From positions 1 through 58,736 of the forward strand of contig CAJXSF010000016.1 in the NCBI GenBank assembly GCA_913061515.1: a DNA stretch of 58,736 nucleotides, in the 5' to 3' direction. Shown here one piece after another: positions 54,945 through 58,736 of this stretch (position 1 is the stretch's first letter; every line of letters starts with the position of its first letter). The position numbers and the translations under genes are program-made. This DNA is from an uncultured Gammaproteobacteria bacterium (lineage in GTDB: Bacteria > Pseudomonadota > Gammaproteobacteria > Pseudomonadales > Pseudohongiellaceae). Under the pieces are notes generated by a model, which searched no databases, was not told the origin of the DNA, and saw only the letters and a program-made list of their open reading frames with translations.

Positions 54945-56061
54945 GTTTGGTATCCGCTGCGGGTTTGGAATTCTTTGGTGCTTGCAAATCCGTTAAATTA
55001 ATCTCCGGGTAATACCGCTCAACTTGCCGCAGTAGCGAGGCTAATAGGTTTTTCATACTCTTGCTTGATAGGGTTCGTGATTTAACCAACTGCACCATAT
55101 TCTGCTGCAACTTCATGATGACTAGTTTCGGGAAGCGTGCAGTTTTCGTATGATCAGCCGACTCCTTGGATGCCGAAGTCGATGCCTGTTGTGATAAGGG
55201 GGCTGTGATCGTGCCGGGGGATTTCTTAAGGCGATTGAGAAATAGCTTGCGCCAGAATAAGCTGAAGGAGCGGCGCGTAGGGGCTGCACGGTAGATATTC
55301 TCGATACTATCGGCCAGTGCTGCAAAACGATAGCTAGCCTGTGAGCCCGGGTACCCAATAGTGACAGGGATTTGTTTCTGCACAGAAAGACGCAGGTGTT
55401 CATCGCGTGGCACATAGCCTAAGTATTCAACATCGGTGTTGAGGTAGCGCACCGAGGCGCCCGATAGACGCTTATAAATATCCACACTATTCAGGTAATT
55501 ATCTACCATATTAGTAAGGATATGGACTTTACTCTCACATTGTTTCTGCCGCATGACCTTCATCAATGCAAAGGCATCTGTGAGTGAGGTTGGTTCGGGG
55601 GTCACAATCAACACATTGTGCTCTGTGGCCTGCAAAAAGGTTGTGACATTAGCACTAATCCCTGCGGCGGTATCGATGATCAGATAGTCAAAGCGTTGTT
55701 CGAGGGTGCTCAGTGCTTGTAAAAGGATTTTTTGTTGAGCGATATCGAGGCTTGCAAACTCAGCGATGCCCGAGGCCGCAGGGACGATTGAGATTCCACC
55801 TGGGCCTTTTAGCAAAATTTCATCGATAGTTTTGGAGCCATCTAACACCTGCTCCAATGTGTATTCGGGAGTCAGGTTCAGCAAGATGTTGACGTTGGCA
55901 AGGCTAGTATCTGCATCGAAGACACAAACATTGCGACCCTTGCTCGCCAAAGAGATGGCGAGATTGACGCTGATGTTCGTTTTACCGACCCCGCCTTTAC
56001 CACTGCTTATAGTGATGACTCGGCCGCGATCTTGTTGGGTGGGGGTTCTGCTCAAATCCAC
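54925..56061 (-). CDS. MinD/FlhG-like ParA-family ATPase
   Basis: P-loop ATPase of 378 residues. Deviant Walker A SSGKGGVGKTNISVNLA (residues about 18-34), the Walker A' aspartate in VCVFDADTSLANVNILL, and Walker B LIIDTAAG are typical of MinD and FlhG (YlxH). About 110 C-terminal residues are extra: a Ser/Thr/Ala-rich linker followed by basic helices. No MinD-type amphipathic membrane helix was recognised at the end. No flagellar or min genes lie in the window, so its cargo is unknown. The start is GTG 56061, or TTG 56055, which is better spaced from AGGA. Confidence 0.85.
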   Translation of the reverse strand: MDLSRTPTQQDRGRVITISSGKGGVGKTNISVNLAISLASKGRNVCVFDADTSLANVNILLNLTPEYTLEQVLDGSKTIDEILLKGPGGISIVPAASGIAEFASLDIAQQKILLQALSTLEQRFDYLIIDTAAGISANVTTFLQATEHNVLIVTPEPTSLTDAFALMKVMRQKQCESKVHILTNMVDNYLNSVDIYKRLSGASVRYLNTDVEYLGYVPRDEHLRLSVQKQIPVTIGYPGSQASYRFAALADSIENIYRAAPTRRSFSLFWRKLFLNRLKKSPGTITAPLSQQASTSASKESADHTKTARFPKLVIMKLQQNMVQLVKSRTLSSKSMKNLLASLLRQVERYYPEINLTDLQAPKNSKPAADTKHVDRPN

Positions 56062-56167
56062 ATTCCTGTTGGTAATCCAATCTCACAATGTCGCAGACTA
56101 TAAGCTACATTGGAGGTTCTGCAAGGGGTATAATTCGAAGAATAACAGATGCGCAAAGGAAAAGAGC

Positions 56168-56914
56168 ATGATTGCTGTAATTGGTGGTACTGGTTTAACA
56201 GAACCGCACTTTCTCAATGATATACAAATTCAACAGGTGTCGACTCCCTTTGGCCAGCAATCAGTGCAGGTATTAATAGGGACTCTTGATGGCAAGCAAG
56301 TCGCTTTTTTGCCGCGCCACGGTCGCGGTCACAAAGTGCCTCCTCATAAAATCGACTATCGCGCTAATCTCTGGGCCTTGCAGAAAGTCGGCGTCAAAGC
56401 CGTAATAGGGGTCAATGCCGTAGGGGGGATTCACAGCGAAACCGGCCCCGGACGACTCGCGGTGCCCAAACAAATCATTGACTATACGTGGGGCCGAGAG
56501 CACACATTCTTTGCCGAAGGCTTAGACTCGGTGACGCACATCGATTTCACGCAGCCCTATGATGAATCCTTAAGAGCCTTGTTGATCGACAATGCAGGTG
56601 ACACAGCCGTATGGCCTGAAGGGGTCTACGGTTGCACGCAGGGGCCAAGGTTGGAGAGTGCTGCTGAGGTGCAACGATTGCAGCGCGATGGCTGCGATAT
56701 GATTGGGATGACCGGCATGCCAGAGGCAGCATTGGCGCGCGAATTAGGAATCGCCTATGCCTGTTTGGCGCTGTCAGTGAATTGGGCGGCGGGGCTCACC
56801 GATGAACTCATTACGATGGAGGCGATCGAGAAAGTGCTAAGCAAAGGGATGGAGGAGGCGATAGGCCTTCTTCGCCGAGCCTTGCAACACTACGACAGTA
56901 TTACTGCGCAGTAG
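56168..56914 (+). CDS. S-methyl-5'-thioinosine (or thioadenosine) phosphorylase
   Basis: Purine-nucleoside phosphorylase family member of 248 residues that salvages methylthio-nucleosides from polyamine and autoinducer synthesis. Visible motifs: VIGGTGL, RHGRGHKVPPHKIDYRANLWAL, NAVGGI, MTGMPEAALARELGIAYACLALSVNWAAG. The segment following SV is NWAAG rather than the ATDYD that recognises the 6-amino group of adenosine, matching Pseudomonas PA3004-type methylthioinosine phosphorylase. ATG 56168 has AAAGGA upstream; the open frame extends back to 55766 only by crossing the opposite gene. It overlaps csiV at the 3' end by 14 bases. Confidence 0.88.
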   Translation: MIAVIGGTGLTEPHFLNDIQIQQVSTPFGQQSVQVLIGTLDGKQVAFLPRHGRGHKVPPHKIDYRANLWALQKVGVKAVIGVNAVGGIHSETGPGRLAVPKQIIDYTWGREHTFFAEGLDSVTHIDFTQPYDESLRALLIDNAGDTAVWPEGVYGCTQGPRLESAAEVQRLQRDGCDMIGMTGMPEAALARELGIAYACLALSVNWAAGLTDELITMEAIEKVLSKGMEEAIGLLRRALQHYDSITAQ

Positions 56915-57848
56915 TGCTGGCGGCTGGCTCTTGCAGCTCCAGTGGGGGTAAGGGTAGAGGTGGCACTGTATAAGGGCTAATCTGTACCAACATCCCCATA
57001 GCAGGATGGTCTAGATAATGAAACTCATCCGAACGGATGTCGCGATTTTGGCGAAACGGAATGATCCGGTTGACGTACAATTGTGGTGCAGTCTCGGCGG
57101 CAGCCTCTTGGGGCTGCATTAACATCTCTGGTAAAACCGGCAAACTCCATTGCTCTTCTGACCCAGATTGGGTGGTAAAGCTATTGAGCCAAAGATTGCT
57201 TTCTAAAATCACTCGATCGGCATTGCCCGTAAGATAAAAGTTTAAACTCCCTTCTAATTCGCGGCGCTCATTGAAGCGTCGGCCCGCCATTATGCCAATG
57301 GCATTTGCGCTCGCGCGCCGCGTGAGCACCTGTCGCCACGCTGCATGATACACAACGCGTTGTTCTGCGGACTGATTTAAAGCGCGATTGGTGCCTGTAA
57401 AATCGTGATTGGCCGCAGGGAGCATCCACATAGCTTCGCGTTCAAAGTCAGGCAGCTTGAATACCGCCTGATTGGGAGCATAGGGGCGTGGCCCAAATTC
57501 TCGTATTGGTTCACCGCTTGGCGCGCTTAGAGCGGCATTGGCATCTATAGCGCTGGTGCTTGGCGCATTGGGCTCGGCGGGTTCGGACCATTGTGCAAGT
57601 TGGAGCAGTTCGCTGATTTGTTTAAGCTTAACGAGTCGCTGGGGAAAGCCAATGCTGAGATTCTCCGCAGGCCAATTTTCCACTTCTAAGTTAGCGTCCT
57701 CGAAGGTAAAAAGGGTCACCTCGATCTGAAACCAATTATCTGATTGCGCACTTGCGATACTCGGCATGAGCAATGCCCCGAGCAGGCACAGCGCGCCTGC
57801 TTGGATTTTCAGTGTTTGAGAAAGCGTGCTGAAACTGGATTTACGCAT
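56901..57848 (-). CDS. CsiV-family periplasmic protein
   Basis: Exported protein of 315 residues with a signal peptide (about 1-34, ending ASAQ). WFQIEVTLFTFED at the mature N-terminus and NSFTTQSGSEEQW, plus the MGMLVQISPY-type ending, fit CsiV, a periplasmic protein of unclear function placed beside mfd in many gammaproteobacteria. It lies 22 bases downstream of mfd on the same strand and is probably co-transcribed. Family assignment rests on motifs and position. Confidence 0.75.
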   Translation of the reverse strand: MRKSSFSTLSQTLKIQAGALCLLGALLMPSIASAQSDNWFQIEVTLFTFEDANLEVENWPAENLSIGFPQRLVKLKQISELLQLAQWSEPAEPNAPSTSAIDANAALSAPSGEPIREFGPRPYAPNQAVFKLPDFEREAMWMLPAANHDFTGTNRALNQSAEQRVVYHAAWRQVLTRRASANAIGIMAGRRFNERRELEGSLNFYLTGNADRVILESNLWLNSFTTQSGSEEQWSLPVLPEMLMQPQEAAAETAPQLYVNRIIPFRQNRDIRSDEFHYLDHPAMGMLVQISPYTVPPLPLPPLELQEPAASTTAQ

Positions 57849-57870
57849 AGGTGACGTCAGTATTGTTGGT

Positions 57871-58686
57871 TTAGGAAGCTAGCTTGCTCAGCATTGTATC
57901 AATAAAGGATAGTTTGGCATCGGCATTATTGGCGTTATGGGTGAACTGAAGCTGTGTTGGTCCGGTTAGTTTATAGACTTTGGCCTGTTGCTGCACGAGT
58001 TGCACAATAGTGCGTGGATCAACCTTGGTTTGTTGAGCAAAGGAGAGTTTGCCCGTAACAGCATTGGCATCAATTTTACTGATCCCTAGGCTTTGCGCTC
58101 GTAGGCGCAAGGCCGTGAGGCGGAACAGGAGTTTGATCTGCTCTGGCAACAATCCAAAGCGGTCAATCATCTCGACTTGTAGTTCGGTGAGCTCGTTATC
58201 TGTTTTAGCACCGGCAATGCGCTTGTACATAATCAGACGTGTGTGCACATCGGGCAAGTAATCTTCAGGGATGAGTGCGGGGATGCGCAGATTAATTTCA
58301 GCGTTGCTCTGCAGGCTGGCATCAATATTGGGTGTTCGACCTTCGCGAATCGCTTTAACGGCTTCGTCGAGCATCTCGGTGTACAGAGTAAAACCGATTT
58401 TTTGCATATGCCCAGTCTGTTCGTCACCCAGTATTTCCCCAGCGCCGCGAATCTCTAAGTCATGACTGGCAAGCGTGAACCCAGCGCCGAGTGTATTGGC
58501 AAGGCTAATGGCCTCAATCCGTTTCAAGGCGTCTGAGGTCATATTATTCTTGCTAGGAGTTAACAGGTAGGCATAGGCCTGGTGGTGGGAGCGACCCACG
58601 CGACCGCGTAGTTGGTGCAACTGAGCCAGGCCGAGTTTATCGGCACGATCCATAATAATCGTATTAGCGCTCGGGATGTCGATCCC
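57871..58686 (-). CDS. mfd: transcription-repair coupling factor Mfd, C-terminal fragment
   Basis: The last 271 residues of Mfd, the ATP-dependent translocase that removes stalled RNA polymerase and recruits UvrA. Visible are helicase motifs V-VI (GIDIPSANTIIMDRADKLGLAQLHQLRGRVGRS), HDLEIRGAGEILGDEQTGHMQKIGF, and the TRCF C-terminal domain. Full-length proteins have about 1150 residues, so some 880 are missing because the contig ends in adapter. The five residues MYKRQ that would precede Gly in frame are adapter-encoded. Confidence 0.96.
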   Translation of the reverse strand, partial: GIDIPSANTIIMDRADKLGLAQLHQLRGRVGRSHHQAYAYLLTPSKNNMTSDALKRIEAISLANTLGAGFTLASHDLEIRGAGEILGDEQTGHMQKIGFTLYTEMLDEAVKAIREGRTPNIDASLQSNAEINLRIPALIPEDYLPDVHTRLIMYKRIAGAKTDNELTELQVEMIDRFGLLPEQIKLLFRLTALRLRAQSLGISKIDANAVTGKLSFAQQTKVDPRTIVQLVQQQAKVYKLTGPTQLQFTHNANNADAKLSFIDTMLSKLAS

Positions 58687-58736
58687 CTGTCTCTTATACA
58701 CATCTGACGCTGCCGACGAGCGATCTAGTGTAGATC
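58687..58736 (-). other. Nextera adapter, i5 index and P5 arm (non-genomic)
   Basis: Bases 58687-58719 are the reverse complement of the 33-base Read 1 adapter, 58720-58727 is the same N501 index as at the left end, and 58728-58736 is part of the P5 arm. Confidence 0.98.

Noticed and set aside
55766..56167. N-terminal extension of the phosphorylase frame
   Set aside because: It runs antisense through the MinD-like gene; the family start with a good ribosome site is at 56168.

Overview
This is a 58.7 kb chromosomal contig from a gammaproteobacterium of the Pseudomonas/Cellvibrio/Marinobacter side of the class, probably an uncultured or environmental strain. Evidence for the placement: blocks that match the pseudomonad gene order as I remember it (nadA-bepA-tusA-like-AI-2E-dapA-bamC; nadK-rhomboid-yeaC-DUF2797-pepN; lpxH-ppiB-glnS-cysS-tRNAs; mfd-csiV-MTI phosphorylase), an RF2 gene with the classical programmed frameshift, BamC, LpxH, MnmC, MiaE, and a sigma-54 activator. 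Both contig ends are not genomic: they are Illumina Nextera adapter plus i5 index sequence, so gdhA (left) and mfd (right) are artificially truncated.

Layout. 43-6.2 kb: gdhA fragment, quinone oxidoreductase, NAD synthesis (nadA), periplasmic BepA protease, TusA-like sulfur carrier, AI-2E permease. 6.3-15.2 kb: dapA, bamC, rmuC, miaE, an LRR lipoprotein, an FKBP foldase, an M18 aminopeptidase and bifunctional mnmC. 15.3-20.3 kb: prfB (programmed +1 frameshift), lysS, ung, a ferredoxin-reductase-like flavoprotein and queD. 20.4-26.7 kb: CHASE2 adenylate cyclase, tRNA-Val/tRNA-Asp, a D-cysteine desulfhydrase-like enzyme and a large secreted metzincin. 26.8-32.6 kb: nadK, rhomboid protease, yeaC, DUF2797, pepN. 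32.6-40.9 kb: acnB, DUF1289, lpxH-ppiB, glnS-cysS and a Pro-His-Arg tRNA cluster. 40.9-46.3 kb: serine hydrolase, DUF502, then a compact locus with a sigma-54 activator between two small envelope-protein operons. 46.3-58.7 kb: TonB-dependent receptor divergent from a secreted esterase, cytochrome c, FabH-like synthase, PhoD phosphatase, FkbM methyltransferase, MinD/FlhG-like ATPase with a small coiled-coil partner, MTI phosphorylase, CsiV and mfd.

Most of the window is housekeeping DNA. The best candidate for an undescribed system is 43.0-46.3 kb. An enhancer-binding protein with a degenerate receiver domain (Glu where the phosphorylated Asp should be) is flanked by two operons. Each has a -24/-12-like promoter and a strong terminator, and together they encode a DUF1328 membrane peptide, a tiny acidic lipoprotein, a helical-bundle protein and a second lipoprotein. 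Two of these genes share an almost identical ribosome-binding leader. I infer a sigma-54-driven envelope-stress mini-regulon. Weaker leads are the MinD-like ATPase with an overlapping coiled-coil gene, an orphan terminator at 54.7 kb, and several perfect palindromes at promoters.
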